A DNA stretch of 8,049 nt from Bacillota bacterium. Lineage in GTDB: Bacteria > Bacillota > Sulfobacillia > JABLXB01. A program made the translations under genes and the position numbers. Location of the stretch: assembly GCA_024653225.1 (NCBI GenBank), contig JANLGA010000057.1, positions 1-8,049 of the forward strand. The letters are read 5' to 3'. The notes under the pieces are model-generated. The model had not been told where the DNA came from. It was given only the letters and a program-made list of their open reading frames with translations, and made no database searches. Positions 1 through 6,933 of the stretch are shown here, piece by piece (the stretch's first letter is position 1; the number at the start of each line of letters is the position of its first letter).

Positions 1-63
1 TATCTTCGACGTCAGGATAGTTCCCTGACCGCCCACTCCGACAAGCAAGATGCTCTTCACCAT
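1..63 (-). CDS. iorB: Indolepyruvate ferredoxin oxidoreductase, beta subunit (5' end only, cut by window edge)
   Basis: Only the first 21 codons lie in the window; the gene continues past position 1. The ATG is at 63-61 on the minus strand, one base after the TGA of iorA, with an AAGGTG ribosome binding site inside the end of iorA. The visible peptide has a short hydrophobic strand followed by GVGGQG (residues 9-14). This glycine-rich motif opens the gamma/beta-type domain of 2-oxoacid:ferredoxin oxidoreductases, including IorB. In the known enzyme the beta subunit pairs with IorA to decarboxylate aryl-2-oxoacids oxidatively to acyl-CoA and reduce ferredoxin in the cytoplasm. The call rests on this motif plus the adjoining iorA. 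Tight spacing suggests co-transcription and translational coupling. I cannot tell whether the rest of the gene is intact or fused to another domain. Confidence 0.85.
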   Translation of the reverse strand, partial: MVKSILLVGVGGQGTILTSKI

Positions 64-64
64 T

Positions 65-1825
65 TCATTCGCCCACCTTCGCGATAGCATCGAACTTGCA
101 CAGCTGGAGGCACAGCGCGCACCCATTGCAGGTTGAAGCGTCTATCACGACCTCGCCCGACTTGAAGGCTATCGCGGGGCAGCCGGGCCGCATGCAGGCC
201 TTGCACTTCCTGCACTTCGACGCGTCCACGACGCAGCGGATGCCCTCCCTCTTCTTTCGGGCTTCCCTACTCAGGGCGCACTCCCGGCGCGTTATTATGA
301 CGAACGGCTCCGCCGCCTCGTACGCCTCTTTCACGGCTTTCTCCGTCTCTGCCAGGTCGTACGGGTCCACGACGCGCACGTTTTCCTCTTTGATGCCGAC
401 GGCCCTGACGACGGCGGCGATATCTATCGCGGCCGTCTTCTCGCCCATGAGCGTGACGCCGGTACCGGGATTGTCCTGGTGGCCCGTCATCGCGGTGACG
501 CGGTTGTCAAGAATGGCGACCGCGATGTTACTCCTGTTGTACACGGCATCAATGAGGCCGGTGATGCCCGCGTGGAAAAACGTCGAGTCGCCGATCAACC
601 CGAACACTTTCAGCTTGCGCCCCGCGCGCTCCGCTGCTCTTGCCATCCCGATTGAACCCGATATGCTCGCCCCCATGCAGAGAACGGCGTCGGTCACCCC
701 GAGCGGCGGAGACATGCCGAGGGTGTAGCAGCCGATGTCTCCGAAAGCGACCACGTCCTTGTACTTGCTGAGCGCGTAGTAGAACCCGCGGTGGGGACAG
801 CCGGCGCACAGCACCGGCGGCCTGGCCGGAGCCGCCACCTCGACGCCGTACGCGCGGTCCGGCTCCCGGGACAGCAGTGACTTCCTGATGACCTCCGGGC
901 TCAGCTCGTTGCAAAGGGGGATGACCTGCTTTCCGACGCACTCGATGCCCAGTGACCTGACGTGCGTCTCCAGGTACGGGTCGTTCTCCTCGACGACGTA
1001 GACCCGTTCGACCGAGCTCGCGAATTCCCTTATGAGCCTGTCGGGTAGGGGATAGGTTAAACCGAGCTTCAGGTACGAGGCTTCCTCTCCGAAGACCTCG
1101 CGCGCATGCTGGTACGATATCCCGCTCGTGATCACCCCGAGTCTCTTGTCCGCCCATTCGATTCGGTTCAAGGGGGTGGTCTCCGAATACTCGCGGAGCC
1201 TCGAGAGCCTCTGCTCGAGCACCACGTGCCTCTCGCGAGCGTGCGCCGGGACCATGACGTATTTCCTGGCATCCTTCCGGTACTCCCTGACGCCGGTCTC
1301 CTGCCTTTCGCCCAGCTCGACCAGCCCCTTGCTATGGCATATCCTGGTCGTCACGCGGATCAGCACCGGCGTATCGAAGCGTTCGCTCAACGAGAATGCT
1401 TCCTTCACGAACTCCTTGCACTCCCGGCTGTCGGAGGGCTCCATCATCGCCACCTTGGCGAAGGGTGCGTAGTGTCGGTTGTCCTGCTCATTCTGCGAGC
1501 TGTGGCAACCGGGGTCATCGGCCGTGACTACGACGAACCCGCCGTTTACTCCCGCGTACGCCATGGTGAACAGTGGATCGGCCGCCACGTTGAGGCCGAC
1601 GTGCTTCATCGCGGCCAGGGAGCGCGCCCCCATGATGGCGGCTCCGGCTGCCACCTCGAGCGCCACCTTCTCGTTCGTGGACCACTCCGAGTACACTTCC
1701 GGGTACGCGGCCATGTTCTCGAGTATCTCCGTGCTGGGCGTGCCCGGGTAGGCGGCGGCTACCAGGCAGCCCGCCTCCCACGCACCCCTGGCTAAGGCCT
1801 CGTTCCCGGTCATGAGCGCTTTCAT
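65..1825 (-). CDS. iorA: Indolepyruvate ferredoxin oxidoreductase, alpha subunit
   Basis: A 586-residue cytoplasmic thiamine-diphosphate and iron-sulfur enzyme subunit. With IorB it converts indolepyruvate and related aryl-2-oxoacids (from Trp, Phe and Tyr transamination) plus CoA to aryl-acetyl-CoA, CO2 and reduced ferredoxin. The N-terminal half has the pyruvate-oxidoreductase-type domain, with AAAYPGTPSTEI near residue 23 and TADDPGCHSSQNEQD near residue 100. The middle carries CAGCPHRG, GDIGCYTLG and the ThDP-binding GDSTFFHAG followed by ILDN. The C-terminus is a two-[4Fe-4S] ferredoxin domain: C538, C541, C544 and C549, then C566, C569, C572 and C576. The first motif has four rather than three residues before its last cysteine, which is seen in this family. 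Length is normal or slightly short. Two adjacent starts exist, TTG at 1828 and ATG at 1825; ATG is chosen because GGGGAGG lies 8 bases before it. It is followed directly by iorB. Confidence 0.95.
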   Translation of the reverse strand: MKALMTGNEALARGAWEAGCLVAAAYPGTPSTEILENMAAYPEVYSEWSTNEKVALEVAAGAAIMGARSLAAMKHVGLNVAADPLFTMAYAGVNGGFVVVTADDPGCHSSQNEQDNRHYAPFAKVAMMEPSDSRECKEFVKEAFSLSERFDTPVLIRVTTRICHSKGLVELGERQETGVREYRKDARKYVMVPAHARERHVVLEQRLSRLREYSETTPLNRIEWADKRLGVITSGISYQHAREVFGEEASYLKLGLTYPLPDRLIREFASSVERVYVVEENDPYLETHVRSLGIECVGKQVIPLCNELSPEVIRKSLLSREPDRAYGVEVAAPARPPVLCAGCPHRGFYYALSKYKDVVAFGDIGCYTLGMSPPLGVTDAVLCMGASISGSIGMARAAERAGRKLKVFGLIGDSTFFHAGITGLIDAVYNRSNIAVAILDNRVTAMTGHQDNPGTGVTLMGEKTAAIDIAAVVRAVGIKEENVRVVDPYDLAETEKAVKEAYEAAEPFVIITRRECALSREARKKREGIRCVVDASKCRKCKACMRPGCPAIAFKSGEVVIDASTCNGCALCLQLCKFDAIAKVGE

Positions 1826-1834
1826 CAACCGATC

Positions 1835-1843
1835 CTCCCCCCG
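1835..1843 (-). promoter_or_regulatory. Shine-Dalgarno site deciding the iorA start
   Basis: On the minus strand the sequence just before iorA contains GGGGGGAGGATCGG, then TTG and ATG in tandem. GGAGG lies 8 bases from the ATG but only 5 from the TTG, so the ATG at 1825 is the better start. The two differ by one residue. Confidence 0.6.
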
Positions 1844-1936
1844 ATTGTCGTGAAGCCAAAGGTGACCTCGTGGTGATTCAATGTCGGGCCCGCGGATTCC
1901 TCCGGGGGCGACGTCGTCGTCCGACGGGCCGGGCTC

Positions 1937-1948
1937 CCGCCGCGGCGG
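1937..1948. repeat. 12-bp perfect GC palindrome in the divergent iorA/ABC intergenic region
   Basis: CCGCCGCGGCGG reads the same on both strands. It sits near the middle of the roughly 240-base gap between the divergently transcribed iorA and the ABC ATPase gene. It has no spacer, so it would make a poor RNA hairpin; a protein-binding site or simple GC-rich chance are both possible. I found no convincing -35/-10 pair for either direction in this gap. Confidence 0.3.
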
Positions 1949-2065
1949 AATGACGCGGCGGTCGAACGAGGATTCTCGAGCGGCGCGAAGAAGTGTGGTC
2001 CCCAGGTCCCGTGTGCGATAGTCCGGCGCGGACGTTGCGCCCGCCAGTCGAGGGGAGTGGGCCCC

Positions 2066-2968
2066 TTGGAGACACTCGTGGAGGTCTCCGGTCTATCCAA
2101 GCGATACCCGGGTTCCTCGGAATGGGCCTTGAGGGATGTGTCCGTCGCCTTTCGGCGCGGCGAAGTCTACGGCTTGGTCGGACAGAACGGGGCCGGGAAG
2201 ACGACGTTGCTCAGGCTCATCCTCGGCCTGTTACGGCCCACGTCCGGTAAGATAGGATTCCAGCAGGGCGTCCGCATCGGCTATGTCCCCGAGAGACCGG
2301 CGTTCTACACGTCGTTCACGGTGCGCGAGTACCTGAATCTCACCGGGCGGAGTATGGGGATCGGCGGCAGGAATCTGGCCGGGCAGGTGGACGAGGTGTT
2401 GGCCACAGTTGACCTCGTGGGCAAGGCGAACGCGAGGATCGGCACACTGTCGAGGGGAATGCTGCAACGCCTGGGCATAGCCCAGGCCGTTCTGGGCGAT
2501 TCCGACTTCATAATCATGGACGAACCCGCGGCGGGCCTCGACCCGCTGGGGCAACGGGGTATCAGGGAACTCATCGTGAACATCAACCGCCGCCGGAAGA
2601 CCATCCTCTTCAGCTCGCACTACCTGGCAGAGATAGAGAGGGTCTGCCACCGCGTTGGGATCATCCACAGGGGTCGCCTGGTCCTCGACAGGAACCTGGA
2701 CGACCTGGTGCGCGAGTACCGCGGGAAGTTTGAGATAGAAACCGATGCCGAGCCGCGTACCCTGGAAAGGGAACTCCTCGGCTTCGGCTTCCAGTTCGAG
2801 TCGGACGGGCGGCGGGTGCGCTTCCAGAACATGGATGATGACCGCTACTTCGCACTGATGCGGCTGCTGCACGACCGGGGCATACGCCTGCTCGGGCTGA
2901 GGCACTCCGCGCTCCTGCTGGAGGACACATTCCTTTCAGTGACGGGGTCGAGGGGGGATGAGGAGTGA
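2066..2968 (+). CDS. ABC-2 type transporter, ATP-binding protein
   Basis: A 300-residue cytoplasmic ATPase that would power the membrane protein encoded next to it. Walker A is GQNGAGKT at residues 39-46, the signature is LSRGM at 128-132 (in place of the usual LSGGQ), Walker B is FIIMDEP from 148, and the switch histidine is H185 in LFSSHYL. The Q-loop region reads GYVPERPAFY, the form common in ABC-2/CcmA-type exporters. Residues about 220-300 form the C-terminal extension typical of these drug, lipid or antibiotic exporters. The frame also has a GTG at 2057, but GAGGGGAG abuts that codon; the TTG at 2066 sits about 8 bases after it and is preferred. The gene overlaps the permease gene by 4 bases, so the pair is probably translationally coupled. 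Substrate unknown; no biosynthetic or resistance gene nearby suggests one. Confidence 0.9.
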   Translation: METLVEVSGLSKRYPGSSEWALRDVSVAFRRGEVYGLVGQNGAGKTTLLRLILGLLRPTSGKIGFQQGVRIGYVPERPAFYTSFTVREYLNLTGRSMGIGGRNLAGQVDEVLATVDLVGKANARIGTLSRGMLQRLGIAQAVLGDSDFIIMDEPAAGLDPLGQRGIRELIVNINRRRKTILFSSHYLAEIERVCHRVGIIHRGRLVLDRNLDDLVREYRGKFEIETDAEPRTLERELLGFGFQFESDGRRVRFQNMDDDRYFALMRLLHDRGIRLLGLRHSALLLEDTFLSVTGSRGDEE

Positions 2969-3642
2969 GGATCGCGGCCCTGGTGTCGGCGCTGTGGCGC
3001 GAGCACTTCCGAAGCACGGTCGTGGTGCTGGAAACGCTGGCGGTTGCCCTATTCGTGGGCATTGTGCTCGACCCGCGGGTCTCTCACGAGTGGGATTACG
3101 TGGCCCTCGCCCTGAACCCCGCGATCGTCGTGCTGGCCGCGGTCTCGACCGGCTTCATAATAGGACGAAACGCGGATGAGAAGATGGATATACTCGTGCT
3201 CAAGGCCGGCAAGGTGCGCTACTACCTGGCGGTAGTCATCGTCGCCATTCTCGTGACCACGTTCTGGATGACCGTGATAGGCGCGTACATCCACCTCGCT
3301 ATCCGCCTCCCGAATCCGGTCACACCGGGTGCGCCGGGCCGACTCGTCCTGAGCCTCGGCGGCAGCATGCTCGTCGTGGTGTCGCTGTTCGTCCTCTTCT
3401 CCACCCTCACCGGCAGGCCCATCGAACCGATCGTGGCCGTCATCTTGTTGGTACTGAGCCTCGGGAGTTTCGAGACGGAACCCTGGCGCCGGCTGACCGT
3501 GTTGCTTCCGCCGCTGGTCGAGAACGCCAGGGCGGCCATAGGGCTCGGGCAGCCGCAGTGGTTGAGATGCCTCGCGTACTCGGCGGTCGTCCTCTCCTTG
3601 GGTCTGGCGCGGTTCCTGCGGCGCGAGTTCATCTGGTCCTGA
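2965..3642 (+). CDS. ABC-2 type transporter, small membrane permease
   Basis: A 225-residue integral membrane protein with about six hydrophobic segments, near residues 19-36, 46-67, 86-112, 127-147, 151-167 and 203-217. This is the minimal layout of an ABC-2 permease. A short charged loop (RNADEKMD, about 69-76) follows segment 2. No periplasmic domain or catalytic motif is visible, and the sequence alone does not place it in a named subfamily; the call depends on topology and on the adjoining ATPase gene. The GTG start shares its bases with the ATPase stop codon (GTGA), with GGGGGG and GAGG just upstream as ribosome binding sequence. An overlapping ATG at 2958 is in another frame. Its direction of transport (export is likely for this class) and cargo are unknown. 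No terminator-like hairpin follows the stop codon. Confidence 0.75.
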   Translation: MRIAALVSALWREHFRSTVVVLETLAVALFVGIVLDPRVSHEWDYVALALNPAIVVLAAVSTGFIIGRNADEKMDILVLKAGKVRYYLAVVIVAILVTTFWMTVIGAYIHLAIRLPNPVTPGAPGRLVLSLGGSMLVVVSLFVLFSTLTGRPIEPIVAVILLVLSLGSFETEPWRRLTVLLPPLVENARAAIGLGQPQWLRCLAYSAVVLSLGLARFLRREFIWS

Positions 3643-3681
3643 GTCCTCGACCCGACCCCGGACCCCGCCCCGCCGACTGGC

Positions 3682-3708
3682 CCGAGAAGGATTCGGTCCG
3701 AGAAGGAT
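3682..3708. repeat. 11-bp direct repeat, period 16
   Basis: CCGAGAAGGAT occurs at 3682-3692 and again at 3698-3708. Between them lies a 9-base palindrome, TCGGTCCGA (3693-3701), that overlaps the second copy. The block lies 40 bases after the permease stop and about 30 bases before the palindrome cluster upstream of gntR. It may be a second regulator site or part of the gntR promoter region; the function is not visible. Confidence 0.45.
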
Positions 3709-3738
3709 AAGGGAAGGCAATCGTCGAACTCGATCGCC

Positions 3739-3761
3739 GTCTAGACATCTGATGTCTGACA
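3739..3761. promoter_or_regulatory. Putative GntR/HutC-family operator (interlocking palindromes)
   Basis: Three perfect palindromes overlap here: GTCTAGAC (3739-3746), AGACATC-T-GATGTCT (3743-3757) and TGTC-T-GACA (3753-3761). Put another way, GTCT(A)GACA occurs twice, about 15 bases apart start to start. GTCTAGAC fits the GTnTAnAC-type core known for HutC-subfamily regulators such as DasR/NagR relatives. The site lies 83 bases before the chosen gntR start, in the only sizeable gap before that gene, so autoregulation is likely. No copy with the same core was seen ahead of the symporter gene. Binding itself is inference. Confidence 0.55.
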
Positions 3762-3843
3762 AGTGGCCCGCAGGGTGGATGCCAGGGTTCTTGGAGGGAG
3801 TGGGTACGCCTCGTTTGCACACTCTGAAGAGGGGAAGACGGGG

Positions 3844-4575
3844 TTGACTCGGCGCGATCGCCTCTACGTGAGCGTGGTCCGAGACCTGGAGGCGCGGATA
3901 AGGGGCGGCTCGTTGGGGCCGGGCGAGAAGCTCCCCAGCGAGCCGGAGCTCGCCAGGAAGTTCGGCGTCAGCAGGATGACCGTCAGGGAGGCACTGGGCT
4001 ACCTGGAGAACCAGGGGCTTATCGCGAAAAGGCACGGCATCGGGTCCTTTGTCATGGGCGCGGACCACGAAGTGGCGGCCGGGCTCGAGAAGATGGAGAG
4101 CTTCACCGAGACCATCAGGAGGTCCGGCCACGAGGCCGCGGACCGGGTGATCTCGATAGACCCCGTGAGACTGCCGAAGAGTATGGGCGTCGGCGGAAGC
4201 GATTCGCAGGCGGAAGCCGGTTATCGGATCACGAGCCTTCGTACGTCCGACGGCATCCCGGTCATCCTGACGATCGACACGATAAGGGGGGATCTCCTGA
4301 GGGGCCGGGAGAGTGTGCTGGAGGCGCGGGCGCGGTACGAGTCCCTCATCGAGTTCCTCGACAGGGAGATGGGGATCCGGCCGTGCTATTCGGTGATGAA
4401 CCTCGCGGCGGTGGAGGCCACTGAAGAAGTCGCGGAGCTCCTCCGGGTGCCGCGGGGCTATCCCCTCGTCCACCTCGACGGGGTCGTCCGGGACCGTTCG
4501 GGTGGTCCAATCTATCACTCGTCCAGTTTCATCAGGAGCGACAAGTATTCCCTCGCCCTGGTGAGGCGGTCCTGA
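3844..4575 (+). CDS. GntR-family (HutC subfamily) transcriptional regulator
   Basis: A 243-residue DNA-binding repressor or activator, the usual length for the HutC subfamily. The N-terminal winged helix-turn-helix (about residues 5-75) is unmistakable: GEKLPSEPELARKFGVSRMTVREALGYLENQGLI, then RHGIGSFV as the wing. The remainder (about 90-240) matches a UTRA ligand-binding domain, with RYESLIEFL, YSVMNLAAVEATEEVAELL, GYPLVHLDGVVRDRSGGPIYHSSSFIRSDKY. UTRA domains bind small effectors such as sugars, amino acids or carboxylates. The open frame extends back to a GTG at 3763, but the TTG at 3844 is preferred: GAGGGGAAG lies about 9 bases before it, and the extra residues of the longer form do not look like the family. 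The gene leads the symporter/enzyme cassette on the same strand, so it probably controls uptake and use of that cassette's substrate. Confidence 0.9.
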   Translation: MTRRDRLYVSVVRDLEARIRGGSLGPGEKLPSEPELARKFGVSRMTVREALGYLENQGLIAKRHGIGSFVMGADHEVAAGLEKMESFTETIRRSGHEAADRVISIDPVRLPKSMGVGGSDSQAEAGYRITSLRTSDGIPVILTIDTIRGDLLRGRESVLEARARYESLIEFLDREMGIRPCYSVMNLAAVEATEEVAELLRVPRGYPLVHLDGVVRDRSGGPIYHSSSFIRSDKYSLALVRRS

Positions 4576-4584
4576 GCGCAGTGC

Positions 4585-4604
4585 GGCTCGGGCCGACCCG
4601 TGCC
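4585..4604 (+). other. Short hairpin just after gntR
   Basis: GGC-T-CGGG and CCCG-T-GCC can pair around a CCGA loop, with one T-T mismatch, starting 10 bases after the gntR stop. There is no T-run after it, so it is not a standard intrinsic terminator. It could stabilise or process the transcript between the regulator and the symporter gene, or be chance in GC-rich DNA. Confidence 0.3.
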
Positions 4605-4621
4605 ACGGGGGGACACTGTAT

Positions 4622-4653
4622 AGGAGGTGATGACGGGCGGAGCACGTTGGTAG
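4622..4653 (+). promoter_or_regulatory. Consensus ribosome binding sequence with a tiny overlapping leader ORF
   Basis: AGGAGGTGAT (4622-4631) is a near-perfect anti-Shine-Dalgarno match, located about 95 bases before the symporter ATG. The only close start, ATG at 4630, is abnormally near the AGGAGG and opens a frame of seven codons ending at TAG (4651-4653). The symporter has its own separate site. The role is unknown; a leader element or a vestigial start are possible. Confidence 0.3.
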
Positions 4654-4724
4654 GCCGGTCCCGACTCGAAGTGAGCGCGCACAGTACAAGCCGAGAGACG
4701 CTGCAGTAGAAGGGGGAGAAGAGG

Positions 4725-6179
4725 ATGCCGCAATACGTGCTGAGATGGGGCTTTTTCGTCATCTACCTGGTAGCGGTGTACGTCATAGGATACTACTCAT
4801 ACCTGAAATCAACCTCGCTGTCGGAGTTTTACGTTGCCAATAGGAGCTTCGGAGCCATTCCCCTGATGGGGACCTTCCTCGCCAGCTTCGTCAGCGCTTC
4901 GAGCGTGATCGGGTACACGAGTTTCGCGTACTCGAACGGATGGTCCATGATAACCATCTACGGGGTGGGTTGCGCCGCGGGATGGGCTCTCCTCTGCTTA
5001 TCCAGCGCCAAATTGCGGAGGCTCGAAGGCGCCGTGACGTCGCCAGACATCTTCGCGATGAGGTACAAGAGCGACAGCCTCAGGATCTGGATCGCGATAG
5101 TGTTCCTGGTGTGGCAAACCCTGTTCCTGATCCAGCAGTACATGGGCATCGGGTACGTCGTCGAGCAATTCCTCGGGATTCCGTACCAGTACGGCATGAC
5201 TATCATAGGCGTGACCATCATCATATACGTGGCTTCGGGCGGCATGCGCTCGGTCGTGTACACGGACGTCGTCCAGGCGGCGATCATGGTGGTGGGCGTC
5301 TTCCTCGCCTGCGCCGTGATCCTGGGCCAGGTCGGGGGGTTCGGCGGGCTGACCTCCAAGCTCGCCACCGCTTCCGGGGGACCGTCCAAGCTGCCGGTCG
5401 GCGGGTTTGCGGACGCGTTGGCGGGCGGCAAGTTCACCCTCGCGTACGTGGTGATCAACTCGCTCAGCCTCGCCGCAACGATCTTTTGCGTCCCGTTCTA
5501 CCACAGGATGTTCTTCTCGGCGGCGAGTGAGAAGCTCGCGAAGGCCACGGTGGGCCTGTCCACGCCGATACTGTTCGTGTTCTACATCGCTTTGGCCGTG
5601 GTCGGCACGGGTGCCAGGGTACTCATGCCGGACGTCAAGACCGCCGACAGGATATTCCCCATAGTCGCGGACCAGCTGCTGCCGCCACTCATAGGGACCA
5701 TCGTGCTCACGTGCATAGTCGCCGCGATCATGAGCACGGTGGACAGCCTGCTCATGGCCTGTGGCGCTATGTTCGCGCACGACATATGGGCCCGGCTGAT
5801 CGAGAAGAACCTGTCGCCGGTCCGCGAGATGTTCGTCACCAGGCTGGGCTTGATATTGATCGGCGGCGCCGGGCTCCTGCTTTCGTTCAAGCCGCCCGGG
5901 ACCGTCATGCAGATGTACAACATCATGACCGCCGTGGTCTCTTCGACCCTCTTCCCCGGGTTGTTCGTCGGGCTGTACTGGAAGAGGGCGACGGCCGCCG
6001 GTGCGTTCACCGGTTCCGTCGCGGGGTTCGCCAGCTCCTGGCTGTGGCTGGTCTACGGGACTAAGACGATACCCGCGGGCCTCTTTGGCATCGGGATAGG
6101 GCTGATCACCCTGTACTTGGTGAGTCTGTTCACTAAGCCCGTTCCGACCGAACAGCTCGGCAACTTCTTTGCGAGGTGA
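4725..6179 (+). CDS. Sodium:solute symporter (SSS family)
   Basis: A 484-residue inner-membrane symporter of the SSS family (the PutP, PanF and SGLT group) that would couple sodium entry to uptake of a small organic solute. About 13 hydrophobic segments are visible from residue 5 to residue 470, as expected for the family. Family motifs: YVANRSFG at 36-43, SASSVIGYTSF at 57-67, SGGMRSVVYTDVVQ at 171-184, and AAIMSTVDS at 333-341, whose S337/T338 pair matches the conserved Ser-Thr of the sodium site. Length is normal. The ATG has AGGGGGAGAAGAGG just before it. The isomerase-like gene follows at once and the cyclase-like gene next, so the cargo is probably their substrate, a carboxylate or amino-acid derivative. 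SSS substrates cannot be read reliably from sequence; pantothenate, proline or acetate-type cargo cannot be excluded. Confidence 0.92.
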   Translation: MPQYVLRWGFFVIYLVAVYVIGYYSYLKSTSLSEFYVANRSFGAIPLMGTFLASFVSASSVIGYTSFAYSNGWSMITIYGVGCAAGWALLCLSSAKLRRLEGAVTSPDIFAMRYKSDSLRIWIAIVFLVWQTLFLIQQYMGIGYVVEQFLGIPYQYGMTIIGVTIIIYVASGGMRSVVYTDVVQAAIMVVGVFLACAVILGQVGGFGGLTSKLATASGGPSKLPVGGFADALAGGKFTLAYVVINSLSLAATIFCVPFYHRMFFSAASEKLAKATVGLSTPILFVFYIALAVVGTGARVLMPDVKTADRIFPIVADQLLPPLIGTIVLTCIVAAIMSTVDSLLMACGAMFAHDIWARLIEKNLSPVREMFVTRLGLILIGGAGLLLSFKPPGTVMQMYNIMTAVVSSTLFPGLFVGLYWKRATAAGAFTGSVAGFASSWLWLVYGTKTIPAGLFGIGIGLITLYLVSLFTKPVPTEQLGNFFAR

Positions 6180-6184
6180 CTGAC

Positions 6185-6898
6185 TTGTACGGCTGGAAGA
6201 CCCGCCTCGGTATAGCGGTGCCGTCGGCCAACGCGGTCATGGAACCGGAGTTCAACCAGATGTGCCCGGAGGGCGTGACCGTTCATTTCGCCCGTATGTG
6301 GCTGAAGGCGGACACCGAGGAGCAGATCCTCGGCCTCTACGACAAGGTGAAGGACGCGGTGGAGATGCTCGCGCACGTCGAGCCCTCCGTGATTTCCTTC
6401 GGGTGTACCGCGGGGAGCCTGATTAAGGGAATGGGATACGACCGGGACATCATCCGCATAATCTCGGAGGCGGCCGGGGTCAAAGCCACGACGACTTCCA
6501 CCGCCGTGATCGAGGCCCTTGGGACGCTGGGGGTGCGGAAAGTGGCCGTCGGCACTCCCTACGAAGACTGGCTCAATGCGAGAGTACGCTCGTTCCTGGA
6601 GGCCAACGGGTTCCTCGTGACCTCGATCGTCGGGCTCGGGATCATCAGCGGTCCCGAGATCGCGGGTCTGCCCGCCGCAAGGGTGTACGACCTGGCGAGG
6701 AAGGCGTTCGGGGAAGGAGCCGACGGTGTCTTCCTGAGCTGCACGGGCCTCCCCACGGTCCGCATCATCGAGGACATGGAGGAGGATTTCGGCGTCCCCG
6801 TAATCTCCAGCAACCAGGCGACGTTCTGGCACATGCTGCGCCTCGCGGGATTGCGGACGAGGGTACCCGGGTTCGGATCGTTGCTGGACGGCGGCTGA
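6185..6898 (+). CDS. Maleate isomerase / arylmalonate decarboxylase-like enzyme (Asp/Glu racemase superfamily)
   Basis: A 237-residue cytoplasmic enzyme of the Asp/Glu/hydantoin racemase superfamily, closest in pattern to maleate isomerase and arylmalonate decarboxylase. The N-terminus reads YGWKTRLGIAVPSANAVMEPEF, a family hallmark. Both catalytic-position cysteines are present: C74 in SFGCTAGS and C186 in LSCTGLPT. Arylmalonate decarboxylase from Bordetella has a glycine at the first site, so a two-cysteine isomerase or racemase is favoured here over a decarboxylase. The C-terminal VPVISSNQATFWHMLRLAG is also typical. A GTG at 6176 overlaps the symporter stop (GTGA) and would add three residues, but it lacks an upstream ribosome site, whereas GAGGTGA lies just before the TTG at 6185, giving the family-like start Met-Tyr-Gly-Trp. 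Substrate unknown; the cyclase-like neighbour hints at glutamate or 5-oxoproline chemistry. Confidence 0.85.
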   Translation: MYGWKTRLGIAVPSANAVMEPEFNQMCPEGVTVHFARMWLKADTEEQILGLYDKVKDAVEMLAHVEPSVISFGCTAGSLIKGMGYDRDIIRIISEAAGVKATTTSTAVIEALGTLGVRKVAVGTPYEDWLNARVRSFLEANGFLVTSIVGLGIISGPEIAGLPAARVYDLARKAFGEGADGVFLSCTGLPTVRIIEDMEEDFGVPVISSNQATFWHMLRLAGLRTRVPGFGSLLDGG

Positions 6899-6933
6899 TG
6901 CCGCCCCATCGGAAACAGCGGAGATGATGCTCG

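Noticed and set aside
1106..1795. 229-codon open frame on the plus strand inside iorA
   Set aside because: It is antisense to well-supported iorA coding sequence and shows no recognisable motif.
1829..2056. Divergent promoter for iorA and the ABC genes
   Set aside because: A TTGAAT on the minus strand (1876-1881) resembles a -35 element, but no acceptable -10 follows at 16-18 bases, and nothing better was seen in the plus direction.
4617..4622. TGTATA as a -10 element for a separate symporter promoter
   Set aside because: No -35-like hexamer lies at the expected distance upstream.
3049..4689. 546-codon open frame on the minus strand
   Set aside because: It runs opposite the permease and gntR genes, is rich in Arg, Pro, His and Asp with no domain or membrane pattern, and is explained by the GC-rich codon structure of the real genes.
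4998..5780. 260-codon open frame on the minus strand inside the symporter gene
   Set aside because: Composition is dominated by Arg, His, Asp and Glu with no motif; the opposite strand carries clear SSS family motifs.
6897..6926. Nine-codon frame overlapping the isomerase stop codon (TGATG)
   Set aside because: It has no ribosome site of its own, is extremely basic and short, and probably arises by chance in the gap before the cyclase-like gene.
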